Assembly (NCBI GenBank): GCA_003667245.1
Contig: RCNN01000567.1
Coordinates: 1-34,883, forward strand
Direction: 5' to 3'
Source: Heterostelium multicystogenum
Lineage: Eukaryota > Evosea > Eumycetozoa > Acytosteliales > Acytosteliaceae
Length of the DNA: 34,883 nucleotides
The stretch's first letter is position 1. Each line of letters starts with the position of its first letter. Both the position numbers and the translations under genes were made by a program. This document shows, one piece after another, positions 17,998 to 27,168 of the stretch. The notes beneath the pieces are model-generated. The model did not search any database, was not told where the DNA came from, and saw only the letters and a list, made by a program, of their open reading frames with translations.

Positions 17998-19209
17998 GCC
18001 GGGCAAGACCGGCGCGTTGATGCCGGTGGAAGACGCCCTCGAACAATTGCTGGCGATGGCCGAGGCAGCGCCGATTCCGCGAGCCGGAAACGTTGGCGCT
18101 GGCCGAGTGTGATGGTCGGGTGCTGGCCCAGGCGTTGATCTCCACGCTGGACTTGCCGCCCTGGCCCAACAGCGCCATGGACGGATACGCCCTGCGCCTG
18201 GCGGACTGGACCGGTGAGCCACTGGCAGTCAGCCAGCGCATTTTTGCGGGCACGGCACCCGAGCCCTTGGCTGCCGGTACCTGCGCGCGGATCTTCACCG
18301 GAGCCCCGGTACCGGAGGGCGCGGACTGCGTCGAGATGCAGGAAAACGCCGTGGTCCATGCCGATCAGCGGGTGAGCTTCACCGAAGCGTTGCAGGTGGA
18401 TCAAAAACATCCGTCCCCAAGGCCAGGAAACCACGGTGGGCGAGTTGGTGTTGCCAGCAGGTACACGCCTGGGCCCGATCGAGTTGGGCCTGGCGGCTTC
18501 ACTGGGTCGTGATCGGCTGGAGGTGGTACGACGCGCCCGCGTGGCCGTGCTGTCCACCGGTGACGAGTTGATCGAGCCGGGCCTGCCGCTGGGTCCCGGG
18601 CAGATCTACAACAGCAATCGCCGAGTGCTGTGCAGCTGGCTGGAGCGCCTGGGCTGCGAAGTGGTGGACGCCGGGATCCTGCCGGACGACCTGGAACAAA
18701 CCCGCGAACGCCTGGGCGCATTGGGCTCGGTAGACCTGATTCTGTCCACCGGCGGTGTGTCGGTGGGGGAGGCGGATTTTCTCGGGATTGCACTGCGGGA
18801 AGAAGGGGAGCTGGCGCTGTGGAAGCTGGCAATCAAGCCGGGCAAGCCGCTGACGTTCGGGCATTTCCGTGGTGTACCGGTGATCGGTTTGCCGGGCAAT
18901 CCGGCGTCGACGCTGGTGACCTTTGCCTTGCTGGCGCGGCCTTACCTGTTGCGCCGCCAGGGCGTGGAAGACGTGCAGCCGCTGCGCATTGAAGTGCCCG
19001 TGGGATTTGTCTGGCCCAAGCCGGGGAATCGCCGCGAGTATTTGCGCGGGCGGCTGGAGCAGGGCAAGGCGATCATCTACCGCAACCAGAGCTCGGGTGT
19101 GCTGCGTAGCGCGGCGTGGGCCGAAGGTTTGGTAGAAGTGCTGGAGGGGACGACGCTGGAGATCGGTGACCGGGTCAACTTCATTCCGCTGAGTGAAGTG
19201 TTGAACTGA
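17981..19209 (+). CDS. moeA: Molybdopterin molybdenumtransferase MoeA; two frameshifts
   Basis: Inserts molybdenum into adenylylated molybdopterin. About 408 residues after correction. Landmarks: [14 protein letters not shown] (signature with the conserved Asp), [48 protein letters not shown] and [15 protein letters not shown]. Breaks: one C too many near 18081, before [11 protein letters not shown], and one A too many in the A-run near 18404-18408, before [12 protein letters not shown]. Start: GTG at 17981 inside the end of moaB; the ATG at 18020 is a possible alternative. The paralogue number (moeA1 or moeA2) is not assigned. Confidence 0.9.
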
Positions 19210-19238
19210 GCCCGATCTATCAAACAATGAAGATCAAA

Positions 19239-19330
19239 ATGTGGGAGCGGGCTTGCTCGCGAAAGCGGTGGATCAGTCACCAGATGTATTGACTGACCCT
19301 CTGCATTCGCGAGCAAGCCCGCTCCCACAT
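19239..19330. repeat. REP doublet (REPIN-like) A
   Basis: Two inverted copies of GTGGGAGCGGGCTTGCTCGC flank about 45 bases. It sits between the convergent moeA and apeB. Such elements are spread by RAYT transposases, none of which is in the window. Confidence 0.9.
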
Positions 19331-19341
19331 TTGATTTGTGT

Positions 19342-20643
19342 TCATCCTGCAATTACGGCAAGTCGCGACTCGCGTAAAAACGCACTCAACACCTTCACCA
19401 GGTGCGCCAGGTCGTGGCTGCCGCACAGCTCGCGAATCGAGTGCATCGCAAACGTCGGCAAGCCGATATCCACGGTGCGCACGCCCAGGTGGCTGGCGGT
19501 GATCGGGCCGATGGTCGAGCCGCAACCCATGTCGCTGCGAACCACAAAGCTCTGCACCGGCACTTCTTCGGCCATGCACAGGTGGCGGAAGAACCCGGCG
19601 GTTTCGCTGTTGGTGGCGTAGCGCTGGTTGCTGTTGACCTTGATCACCGGGCCGGCATTGAGTTTCGGGCCGTGGTTGGCGTCGTGCTTCTCGGCGTAGT
19701 TGGGGTGCACGCCGTGGGCGTTGTCGGCAGACACCAGCAGCGACTTCTGGATGGTGCGTACGAATTCATCACCCTCGGGCAGCAGGCGGCGCAGGGTCTG
19801 CTCCAGCATCGGGCCGTCGGCACCGCAGGCGGAGCACGAGCCGACTTCTTCGTGGTCGTTGCAGACCAGCACGCAGGTTTCATCGGTTTCGGCGGTGAGC
19901 AGGGCTTGCAGGCCGGCGTAGCACGACAGCAGGTTGTCGAGGCGGGCACCGGCGATAAAGTCGCCATTGAGGCCGATCACGGCCGCGCTCTGGGTGTCGT
20001 AGAAGCTCAGCTCATAGTCGAGCACCACATCGGCGTTCAACCCGTGTTCACGAGCCAGTTGCTCGGTCAGCACTGCGCGGAAGTCTACGCGCTCGTCACC
20101 GGCGAACTGCGCAAGGATCGGCGGCAGTTCGGTCTGGGCATTGATCGCCCAACCCTGGTTGGCTTCACGGTTCAGGTGAATGGCCAGGTTGGGGATGATC
20201 GCGATGGGCAGCTTGAAGTCGATCAGCTGGCTTTCGACCTTGCCGTCGCGGCGGAAAGTGACGCGGCCGGCCAGGGACAGATCGCGGTCGAACCACGGCG
20301 CCAGCAGCGCGCCGCCGTACACTTCCACACCCAGTTGCCAGAAGCCCTGGCGTTGCAGTTCAGGCTGTGGCTTGACCCGCAGGCACGGGCTGTCGGTGTG
20401 GGCGCCGACCAGGCGGATGCCGCCTTGCAGGGGCGAGTGGCGGCCGAGTTTGAAGGCGATGATCGAGGAGTCGTTGCGGGTCACGTAATAGCGCCCGTTG
20501 GCCTCGGTGGTCCAGGTCTCGCGCTCGTCAAGACGCTGGAAACCGGCCGCTTCCAGGCGCTGTGCAAGGGCGGCGGTGGCATGGAACGGGGTAGGGGAGG
20601 CCTTGAGGAAGTCGATCAGGCCTTGGTTCAACTCTTCGCGCAT
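19342..20643 (-). CDS. apeB: M18-family aminopeptidase ApeB
   Basis: A dinuclear-zinc aminopeptidase that removes N-terminal, often acidic, residues from peptides in the cytoplasm. An intact 433-residue protein. Family features: [17 protein letters not shown] (metal ligand His and Asp), [30 protein letters not shown] (catalytic Glu pair), [17 protein letters not shown] and the C-terminal [11 protein letters not shown]. Start: ATG at 20643 with GGAGC upstream; an in-frame extension to 20697 reads into an untranslated region. Order with rluA, minE, minD and minC matches P. aeruginosa PA3247-PA3243. Confidence 0.93.
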   Translation of the reverse strand: MREELNQGLIDFLKASPTPFHATAALAQRLEAAGFQRLDERETWTTEANGRYYVTRNDSSIIAFKLGRHSPLQGGIRLVGAHTDSPCLRVKPQPELQRQGFWQLGVEVYGGALLAPWFDRDLSLAGRVTFRRDGKVESQLIDFKLPIAIIPNLAIHLNREANQGWAINAQTELPPILAQFAGDERVDFRAVLTEQLAREHGLNADVVLDYELSFYDTQSAAVIGLNGDFIAGARLDNLLSCYAGLQALLTAETDETCVLVCNDHEEVGSCSACGADGPMLEQTLRRLLPEGDEFVRTIQKSLLVSADNAHGVHPNYAEKHDANHGPKLNAGPVIKVNSNQRYATNSETAGFFRHLCMAEEVPVQSFVVRSDMGCGSTIGPITASHLGVRTVDIGLPTFAMHSIRELCGSHDLAHLVKVLSAFLRESRLAVIAG

Positions 20644-20702
20644 AAGTAGCTCCAGACAGCAATGGCGCGAGTTTACCGTCCGACGGGATAAGTGCACAGA
20701 AC

Positions 20703-20798
20703 AAATGTGGGAGCGGGCTTGCTCGCGAATGCGGTGTGTCAGTCGCCGAATGGGCTAACTGATCCACCGCATTCGCGAGCAAGCCCGCTCCCACATTT
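20703..20798. repeat. REP doublet (REPIN-like) B
   Basis: The same inverted arms as element A, lying upstream of apeB and downstream of rluA, both on the minus strand. The arms extend to AAATGTGGG/CCCACATTT. Confidence 0.9.
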
Positions 20799-20814
20799 TA
20801 ATTGCGTTTACAGG

Positions 20815-21450
20815 TTAAAACGGCGCGGGGCACTCGAAGCGCAGACGCTCGCCGCTCTGGGGATGGGTGAAGCTCAGCATGCTGGCGTGCAGGCACAGAC
20901 GTGGCCAGGCAGCCAAGGCCTGTTCGTGGGCGTACAAGCCATCGCCCAGCAACGGATGCCCGATGGACAGCATATGCACGCGCAGTTGATGGGAGCGGCC
21001 GGTGATCGGTGTCAGCTCAACCCGACACCAGTCGCCGCAACGCTCCAGGACTTTCCAGAAGGTCAGCGCGTTCTTGCCGAACTCGTGGTCCACCACGTGC
21101 CGTGGCTTGGTCGGTGGGTCGTAGCGCAAGGGCAAGTCGATGCTGCCGCTGTCCAGTTCCGGTTGGCCCCAGCAGAGTGCGGTGTAGGCCTTTTCGGTTT
21201 CCCGGTCATGAAACTGGCGGGACAGTTCACGGTGGGTATCCGCGTCTCGGGCCAGCAGGATGATCCCGGACGTTTCCCAGTCCAGGCGATGGACGATGCG
21301 GGCTTCAGGGTAGCCGTTTTCCTGCAGGCGGGTGATCAGGCAGTCCTTGTTGTCGTCGGCGCGACCGGGCACCGAGAGCAGCAGGGTAGGCTTGTTCACC
21401 ACCAGGACAGCAGCGTCCTGATGAAGGATATGGACATTGGACAACGGCAT
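20815..21450 (-). CDS. rluA: RluA-type rRNA/tRNA pseudouridine synthase
   Basis: An intact 211-residue enzyme. The active-site motif is IVHRLDWETSGIILLA (Asp nucleophile), and the C-terminal TGRSHQLRVHM and LLGDGLYA segments are typical. E. coli RluA modifies 23S rRNA position 746 and tRNA position 32; the same targets are likely by size and sequence, since there is no S4 domain. It follows minE with a 96-base gap on the same strand, so transcription from the min genes may read into it. Neighbour order matches PA3246. Confidence 0.9.
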   Translation of the reverse strand: MPLSNVHILHQDAAVLVVNKPTLLLSVPGRADDNKDCLITRLQENGYPEARIVHRLDWETSGIILLARDADTHRELSRQFHDRETEKAYTALCWGQPELDSGSIDLPLRYDPPTKPRHVVDHEFGKNALTFWKVLERCGDWCRVELTPITGRSHQLRVHMLSIGHPLLGDGLYAHEQALAAWPRLCLHASMLSFTHPQSGERLRFECPAPF

Positions 21451-21546
21451 TAAAACAGCCTCGTAACAAACGCCAACGGCGGCTCGCTCACCCGGCCCCG
21501 TGAGGGGAGCCAGGTAACCGAGCCGCCGTGGCGACCGCCTTTTCGA

Positions 21547-21801
21547 TCAACGATCAGGCAGGGTGATATTGAGTTCCAGAATCGAGCAGCTGCCGTCATT
21601 TTCCAGGGCGACATGCACGTCATCGTTACCGATGTTGACGTACTTGCGGATCACTTCCACCAGTTCCTTCTGCAGGGCTGGCAGGTAATCCGGGGTGCTG
21701 CGTTGGCCGCGTTCGTGCGCCACGATGATCTGTAGACGCTCTTTCGCTACCGACGCGGTACTTGGCTTTTTGTTGGCGCGAAAGAAGTCGAGAAATTTCA
21801 T
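21547..21801 (-). CDS. minE: Cell-division topological specificity factor MinE
   Basis: An intact 84-residue protein that restricts MinCD to the cell poles. The N-terminal membrane-targeting and anti-MinCD part is [12 protein letters not shown] followed by [17 protein letters not shown]; the C-terminal topological domain carries [20 protein letters not shown]. It lies three bases past minD, on the same strand. Confidence 0.95.
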   Translation of the reverse strand: MKFLDFFRANKKPSTASVAKERLQIIVAHERGQRSTPDYLPALQKELVEVIRKYVNIGNDDVHVALENDGSCSILELNITLPDR

Positions 21802-21804
21802 TGT

Positions 21805-22617
21805 TTAGTTGCCTCCAAAGATACGCTCGAAGAATCCCTTCTTCTTAACATCGAGGAAGCGATGTTCCACGGTCTTGCCCAGCAAGCGATCTACCGCATC
21901 GCTGTACGCCTGGCCGGCGTCGCTCTGGTCGTCAAGAATCACCGGCACACCTTGGTTGGATGCCTTCAGGACGGCCTGGGATTCCGGGATCACACCCAGC
22001 AGGGTCACGGCGAGGATTTCCTTCACGTCTTCAACGCCGAGCATTTCGCCATTGCTGACGCGCTCAGGGTTGTAGCGGGTCAGCAGCAGGTGTTCCTTGA
22101 TCGGATCTTCACCTTTCTCGGCGCGCTGGGACTTGCTGGCCAGCAGGCCGAGCATGCGGTCCGAGTCACGTACCGAGGAGACTTCAGGGTTGGTCACGAC
22201 GATGGCTTCGTCGGCGAAGTACATCGCCAGGTGAGCACCGGTCTCGATACCCGCCGGGGAATCGCACACCACGTATTCGAAGGTTTCCTTCAGTTCGGCG
22301 AGGACCTTGCCCACGCCTTCCTTGGTCAGCGCGTCTTTGTCGCGGGTCTGGCTGGCGGCCAGTACATACAGGTTCTCAAGGCGCTTGTCCTTGATCAGGG
22401 CCTGTTGCAGGTTGGCTTCGCCATTGACGACGTTGACGAAGTCGTAAACCACGCGGCGTTCACAGCCCATGATCAGGTCGAGGTTACGCAAGCCGACGTC
22501 GAAGTCGACGATAACTGTCTTGTGGCCGCGCAGAGCGAGGCCGGTACCGATAGCGGCGCTGGTGGTGGTCTTACCCACACCACCCTTGCCGGATGTAACC
22601 ACGAGAATCTTGGCCAA
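21805..22617 (-). CDS. minD: Septum-site ATPase MinD
   Basis: A 270-residue membrane-associated ATPase that recruits MinC and oscillates with MinE. The deviant Walker A is SGKGGVGKTT with Lys11 and Lys16; VIVDFDVGLRNLD and VCDSPAGIE follow; the C-terminal amphipathic membrane helix is KKKGFFERIFGGN. The start is a TTG at 22617 (MAKILVV), with an AGGGGTG ribosome-binding site upstream. The frame is intact. It is separated from minC by a 199-base gap, which is large for min genes. Confidence 0.95.
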   Translation of the reverse strand: MAKILVVTSGKGGVGKTTTSAAIGTGLALRGHKTVIVDFDVGLRNLDLIMGCERRVVYDFVNVVNGEANLQQALIKDKRLENLYVLAASQTRDKDALTKEGVGKVLAELKETFEYVVCDSPAGIETGAHLAMYFADEAIVVTNPEVSSVRDSDRMLGLLASKSQRAEKGEDPIKEHLLLTRYNPERVSNGEMLGVEDVKEILAVTLLGVIPESQAVLKASNQGVPVILDDQSDAGQAYSDAVDRLLGKTVEHRFLDVKKKGFFERIFGGN

Positions 22618-22711
22618 GGTGTTTCACCCCTAAGGAAAAAGGACTTTTTAGTCCCTGAAAAACATCTCTTGTCACTCGCTGCAGGCGGGCAGCTCTTGTA
22701 GGAGAAAGCAC

Positions 22712-22729
22712 GGTTTGCCTGGGCAAACC
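22712..22729. promoter_or_regulatory. Perfect palindrome in the minC-minD gap
   Basis: GGTTTGCC and GGCAAACC are separated by two bases. It may be an operator or the stem of a small hairpin; no T-run follows. Confidence 0.35.
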
Positions 22730-22816
22730 CCACCTTAAAATTATTCCTACACAAGTTTTGCCGTTTTCGCTGTGCTATCAGAGTCCAGAGATGCTTGGAA
22801 AATGCGGCAGTATCCG

Positions 22817-23556
22817 TTAAAGACGAACGATGTTCAACACATCGCCCGACAGGCTGACTTGTACCCCGGCCCCCCACAGCGGATCGCGGCGCAAATCTTC
22901 CGAAACCTTGTACTGGCCTGCGATGGACACTAGCTCAGCGGTCAACTGCTGGCAAAAAAATACGGGCCTTGGTGTCACCTTTTATGCCGGCCAGGGCACG
23001 ACCACGCATGGGGCCGTATACATGGATGTTTTCCATCGGCGAGAAGTTCCGCCCCCGGGCTGACCGGGGCGATGACGACAAGGTCGCCACCCTGGGCGTA
23101 AATCTGCTGCCCGCCCCGTACGGGAGAGGTGATGATCTTTGTCGGCTTGATCGTCGGCTCCGGCGGTTTCTCCGGTTTTTTCTTCTCTTCGCCGACCAAC
23201 GGGTCGAGCGGACGCTCGCGGGCACCCGACGGCGGCAGTACTGGCAGTTCAATGGCGATTGCCGCGGCGATGTCTTCGATACGGCTGGCACGGATCGCCA
23301 GGGTGCGCAGGCCATGCTGGCGGCACACGCGCATCAGCCCGGGCAGGTCGACCGCGCCCTGGCCGGCCGGGAGCTTGTCCAGGGCCAGCACCAGCGGTGC
23401 ATTGTTGAAGAAGTTCGGCGCCAGGGCGACCTTGGCGGCGAGCTGGCGGTCCAGGGCATCAAGGTCGTTGCGGGCCAGTTCCAGCACGGTAATGGCGAGC
23501 ATGCTGCCTTTCAACTGGAACACGGGATCTTGGTCTAGCGGTTCGGTTTGGCTCAT
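22817..23556 (-). CDS. minC: Septum-site inhibitor MinC; two frameshifts
   Basis: Blocks FtsZ ring assembly away from midcell. About 245 residues. The N-terminal domain ([15 protein letters not shown] ... [18 protein letters not shown]) and a charged Pro/Lys linker are in one frame; the C-terminal beta-helix domain ([20 protein letters not shown], then [19 protein letters not shown], then [19 protein letters not shown]) is spread over three. One base too many occurs in GGAAAAC near 23030-23035, and one in the T-run near 22952-22959. The corrected end is [15 protein letters not shown] at the TAA, 22817-22819. Start: ATG at 23556. It diverges from lpxL. Confidence 0.92.
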
Positions 23557-23675
23557 GGTCGGCAAAGCGGCTTGTCACGAAAAGTGTCGAGACTTATAAC
23601 GAGAACATCCGCTAGCCGCAAGCCGGGTCGAAACCGTTGTAGAATGCGCGGCCGTTGTCTTTACCGGAATCTTGA

Positions 23676-24617
23676 ATGGATCGCCCGCGTTTTCGAGCTG
23701 TATTTTTTCATCCGCGCTTCTGGCTGTTATGGCTGGGGCTGGGTTTGCTGTGGCTGATTGTGCAGTTGCCGTACCGGGCTTTACTGGGGATTGGCCGTGC
23801 CTTGGGGGCGGGAATGTACCGGGTGGCCGGTGAACGTTCGACGTATCGCCGCACGAAAACCTGGAACTGTGCTTCCCGGAAAAGTCCGCTAACGAGCGTA
23901 AACATTTGCTCAAGGAAAACTTTGCCTCCACCGGCATCGCGTTCTTCGAGATGGCCATGAGCTGGTGGTGGTCCAAGCCGCGCCTGGCGCGCCTGGCCCA
24001 TGTCGAAGGGCTGGAGCACCTCAAGCAGGCGCAACTGGAAGGCAAGGGCGTGATCCTCATGGCCCTGCATTTCACCACCCTGGAAATCGGCGCCGCCTTG
24101 CTCGGGCAGAAGCACACCATCGACGGCATGTACCGCGAGCACGGCAACCCCTTTGTTCGATTTCGTCCCAGCGCCGTGGCCGCGAGCGGCACAACCTCGA
24201 CTCCCTGGCCCGTAGAGCGCGAAGACGTGCGCGGCATGCTCAAGCTGCTGCGGGCCGGTCGTGCGATCTGGTACGCACCGGACCAGGACTACGGCGCCAA
24301 GCAAAGTATCTTCGTGCCATTGTTCGGCATTCAGGGCCGCCACCGTGACCGCCACCAGCAAGTTCGCCCGCCTGGGCAAGGCTCTGGTGGTGCCGTTCAC
24401 CCAGGAACGCCTGGCCGACGGCAGCGGTTATCGCCTGGTGATCCATCCGCCGCTGACCGACTTCCCCGGTGAAACCGACGAGATCGATTGCCTGCGCATC
24501 AACCAGTGGGTCGAAGCCTCCGTGCGCGAATGCCCCGAGCAATACCTGTGGACGCACCGCCGCTTCAAGAGTCGGCCGCCAGGTGAACCTAAACTGTATG
24601 AAAAACGCCGCCGTTGA
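23676..24617 (+). CDS. lpxL: Lipid A lauroyl acyltransferase (LpxL/HtrB family); six indels
   Basis: Adds a secondary acyl chain to lipid A at the inner membrane. About 311 residues. A single N-terminal membrane helix (FWLLWLGLGLLWLIVQ) is followed by the acyltransferase domain: the catalytic HX4E in MALHFTTLEIG, GMYREHGNP, and YAPDQDYG. Extra bases: near 23840 and 23857, near 24153 and 24170, near 24207 and near 24335. Removing all six gives 312 codons, ending KLYEKRRR. Synteny with minC matches PA3242 (HtrB1). Start: ATG at 23676. Confidence 0.88.
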
Positions 24618-24649
24618 TCTGAAGTCCCCAAGCACCATGGAGTGATGCA

Positions 24650-25803
24650 ATGCGCCCAGCTGAACCGGTCACAGGCTTGATTCTTTCCGGCGGCGGGGCG
24701 CGGGCCGCCTATCAGGTGGGGGTACTGGCGGCGATAGCCGAGCTGTTGCCGCCGGGCGCGGCAATCCGTTTCCGGTGATCGTCGGCACCTCGGCCGGGGC
24801 GATCAATGCGGTGAGCCTGGCCAGTGGCGCCATGGACTTTACCGCTGCATCAGCGCCTGACCGCCTTCTGGCAGGGCTTTCGCAGCCACCTGGTGCTGCG
24901 CAGCGACTGGCCCGGGGTGATCAGCCAGGCGAGTCGATTCCTTATCCACAGCCTGCTGGGGATGGGGGCGCAGGTGCCAGTGGCGCTGCTCAACAGTTCG
25001 CCGCTGCGGGACTTGTTGCGCGACAAACTGCACCTGGAAGCATCGCGCAGTCGATCCGCGAGAAACACCTTCATGCTGTGGCGGTGACCGCGTTCGGATA
25101 CGAGTCCGGGCAAGCCGTGACCTTCTATCAGGGGGCGGCACCATCGATGCCTGGTTGCGGCATCGGCGCATCGGCATTCCCACCCAATTGACCGTTGAAC
25201 ATTTGCTGGCCAGCTCGGCGATTCCGTTGCTGTTTGCGCCGGTCAAAACTCGGCAGGAATATTTTGGTGACGGGGCGGTGCGCCAGTCGGCGCCGATCAG
25301 TCCTGCGTTGCACCTGGGCGCCAGCCGCGTGCTGGTGGTGGGGGTCAGTTGGCAACCCGAGTGCAACGATCCATCGAACCCGGCGCGCACCTTCACCGGC
25401 CAGGAGCCGACGTTGGCGCAGATTCGGCGGGCACATGCTCAACAGTACGTTCATCGACAGCCTGGAAAGCGATATCGAATTGCTCGAGCGCCTGAACCAG
25501 TTCAGCCACGTGTTGCCGGCCAACGCGGCGATACAAGGTTTTGGCGCCAGTGGAAGTATTGGTGATCGCGCTCCCAGTCAGCCAAATCGACGAAATCGCG
25601 GCACGTCACCGCCAGGAATTGCCGGCGGCATTGCGCCTGTTTCTGCGCGGGGCCGGGGGCGACCAAAACCAGTGGCGCGGGTGTGCTCAGCTACCTGCTG
25701 TTCGAGGCGGGGTATTGCAGCGAATTGATCGAGCTGGGAAGGCGGGATGCGCTGGCCAAGCGCGAAAGAGTTGCAGCGGTTCCTGGGCCTGACACCGGAC
25801 TGA
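24650..25803 (+). CDS. Patatin-like phospholipase; several frameshifts
   Basis: A cytoplasmic patatin-family hydrolase. The oxyanion loop is LILSGGGARAAYQVG, the nucleophile elbow is VIVGTSAGAINA (GXSXG), and the catalytic Asp lies in YFGDGAV, so the Ser-Asp dyad is intact. The reading frame shifts at least six times (near 24763, 24845, 25043, 25136, 25350-25430 and 25545-25770), so the exact length is uncertain, about 380 residues. The last piece ends LQRFLGLTPD at the TGA, 25801-25803. Start: ATG at 24650 with GGAG upstream. It follows lpxL by 32 bases and matches PA3241. Substrate unknown. Confidence 0.85.
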
Positions 25804-25804
25804 A

Positions 25805-25911
25805 TGTGGGAGCGGTCTTGTGTGGGAGCGGGCTTGCTCGCGAATGCGGTGTGTCCAGTCGCCAGATGTATTGACTGACCCACCGCATTCGCGAGCAAGC
25901 CCGCTCCCACA
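25805..25911. repeat. REP doublet (REPIN-like) C with an extra truncated REP copy
   Basis: The full doublet is 25821-25911. Directly in front of it, 25805-25820 repeats TGTGGGAGCGG and then stops, as if a REP had been partly duplicated or interrupted. It sits between the convergent patatin and Tsx-like genes. Confidence 0.85.
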
Positions 25912-25943
25912 TAAACCCGATTCCAAGGGGATAGGCGGTGTGG

Positions 25944-26729
25944 TTAGAAGTGGTACTTCACCAACAGGCTCGCAGTGTCCTGGTTGGTCTCGAACGCGCC
26001 GCTGTCCTGGATCCCGTACTTGTTCTTCCAGTAGTCGTATTCGATACCGACATACAACTGCTTCTCGCCCCAATGCAGCGCCTTGCCCAGGTCATATTTG
26101 ATCTGTGGGTTGAAGTGCAGGTTGGCGTGGTAAGTGCCACGGGCGTTCTTGTCGTTATCCACCACCCAGTCCATGAAGCCGTCGATCAGCACATTGGAGT
26201 TGCCCACCGGGATCGTGTACGACCACACCGGTGTGATCTGCCATACGCCGTCACCCGGGCGATTGCCTTCGGTCTGGCGCTGGTAGAAGTTCAGCTGGAA
26301 GTAGTCGAAACCAGGGATTGCCAGGTCGAAGCCCGGGCCGAGCAAGTACGACTCGTTGTCGCCTTCGCCGAACTCGTAAGTGAACGCCAGCAACACGTCC
26401 TTGATCGGACCGAACGACAAGTCCTTGTCGAAAATCTTGCCGAACGACAAGCGTGGGCTGAACTCACGTAGTAAGTACTCGGGCCGACATTGCCGTCTTC
26501 CTTGCCGTTGTAAAAGATGCGGTCGAGGAAGAAGAAGTTGTCGCCGTACTTTCCACGCATCGGCGTGTTCGAAGGTCACGGTTTGCTGGATCTGCGGGTT
26601 AACAGTGAAGTTCTTGCCCCACAGATAAGTCAGGCTGTTTGTTCTGCCACTGTAGCAGATCACCGGCCATGGCCTGGCCCCCGCCAGCAGGGATCCTGCC
26701 AGCATCAGGCTGTTCACGGTACGTTTCAT
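25944..26729 (-). CDS. Tsx/OmpK-family outer-membrane channel protein; four indels
   Basis: A nucleoside-specific channel family member, about 261 residues, predicted as a 12-strand barrel in the outer membrane. It has a signal peptide (MKRTVNSLMLAGSLLAG), then LTYLWGKNFTVNPQIQQTVTFEHADAW, FDYFQLNFYQR, ITPVWSYTIPV and a terminal aromatic residue (LLVKYHF), the usual ending of outer-membrane barrels. Breaks: lost base near 26672, extra base near 26640, extra base near 26555, lost base near 26470; together they cancel. It lies at the end of the purine region, downstream of the NCS2 permease on the same strand, so purine or nucleoside uptake is a likely role. Confidence 0.83.
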   Translation of the reverse strand: MKRTVNSLMLAGSLLAGARPWPVICYSGRTNSLTYLWGKNFTVNPQIQQTVTFEHADAWKVRRQLLLPRPHLLQRQGRRQCRPEYLLREFSPRLSFGKIFDKDLSFGPIKDVLLAFTYEFGEGDNESYLLGPGFDLAIPGFDYFQLNFYQRQTEGNRPGDGVWQITPVWSYTIPVGNSNVLIDGFMDWVVDNDKNARGTYHANLHFNPQIKYDLGKALHWGEKQLYVGIEYDYWKNKYGIQDSGAFETNQDTASLLVKYHF

Positions 26730-27168
26730 TCGGTTGCTCCCGAGGTAAAGGTTTCTGGTTTTTTTTCTAAGCGGACGCTCTGGTGTGGCGTCTTTTGGCT
26801 TGCCGCAAAAATCGTCTGTTCGGTCAGCTTTGATGCTTTTAGCAAGAGCTGCGCCAAGGTGTTTAAAAAGCCAAAAAATCCCCGTCGGCTGTGAATGAAC
26901 ACAGTCGAATTCGGAGAGTTTTTGCACACATTGGCTGCGGACGTGGGGCCGGGATAAGTTGGCCTTGCAGTCAGCTTTTACATTCGCTGTTTTTTTTTTG
27001 AGTCGATTTGAGCGGGCGCCGAGAATACTGACTCCCAGGCCTGTGCTCAAGTGCGCCGTTAAAGAGCGCGCGGGGGGCGAGAATGGGGCACGGCGCGTGG
27101 CCGGCCCCGGGTGAATGGCGTACATGGTGTGTTCCCTGATCGTTATTGTTTTTGTTGTGACGCAGGAA
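26730..27168. other. 439-base gap upstream of the Tsx-like gene
   Basis: No gene is supported. On the minus strand it should contain the Tsx-like gene's promoter. It includes ten consecutive T at 26990-26999 and is otherwise unremarkable. Confidence 0.5.

Noticed and set aside
16780..18222. A 480-codon minus-strand frame that contains mobA
   Set aside because: Only the last 200 codons match MobA. The rest is antisense to moaB and moeA and has no family features; long shadow frames are common in GC-rich DNA.
19402..20649. A 415-codon plus-strand frame
   Set aside because: It is fully antisense to the intact apeB gene and has low-complexity Gly/Val/Gln composition.
26990..26999. Ten T in a row as a terminator
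   Set aside because: No stable stem precedes it on either strand.
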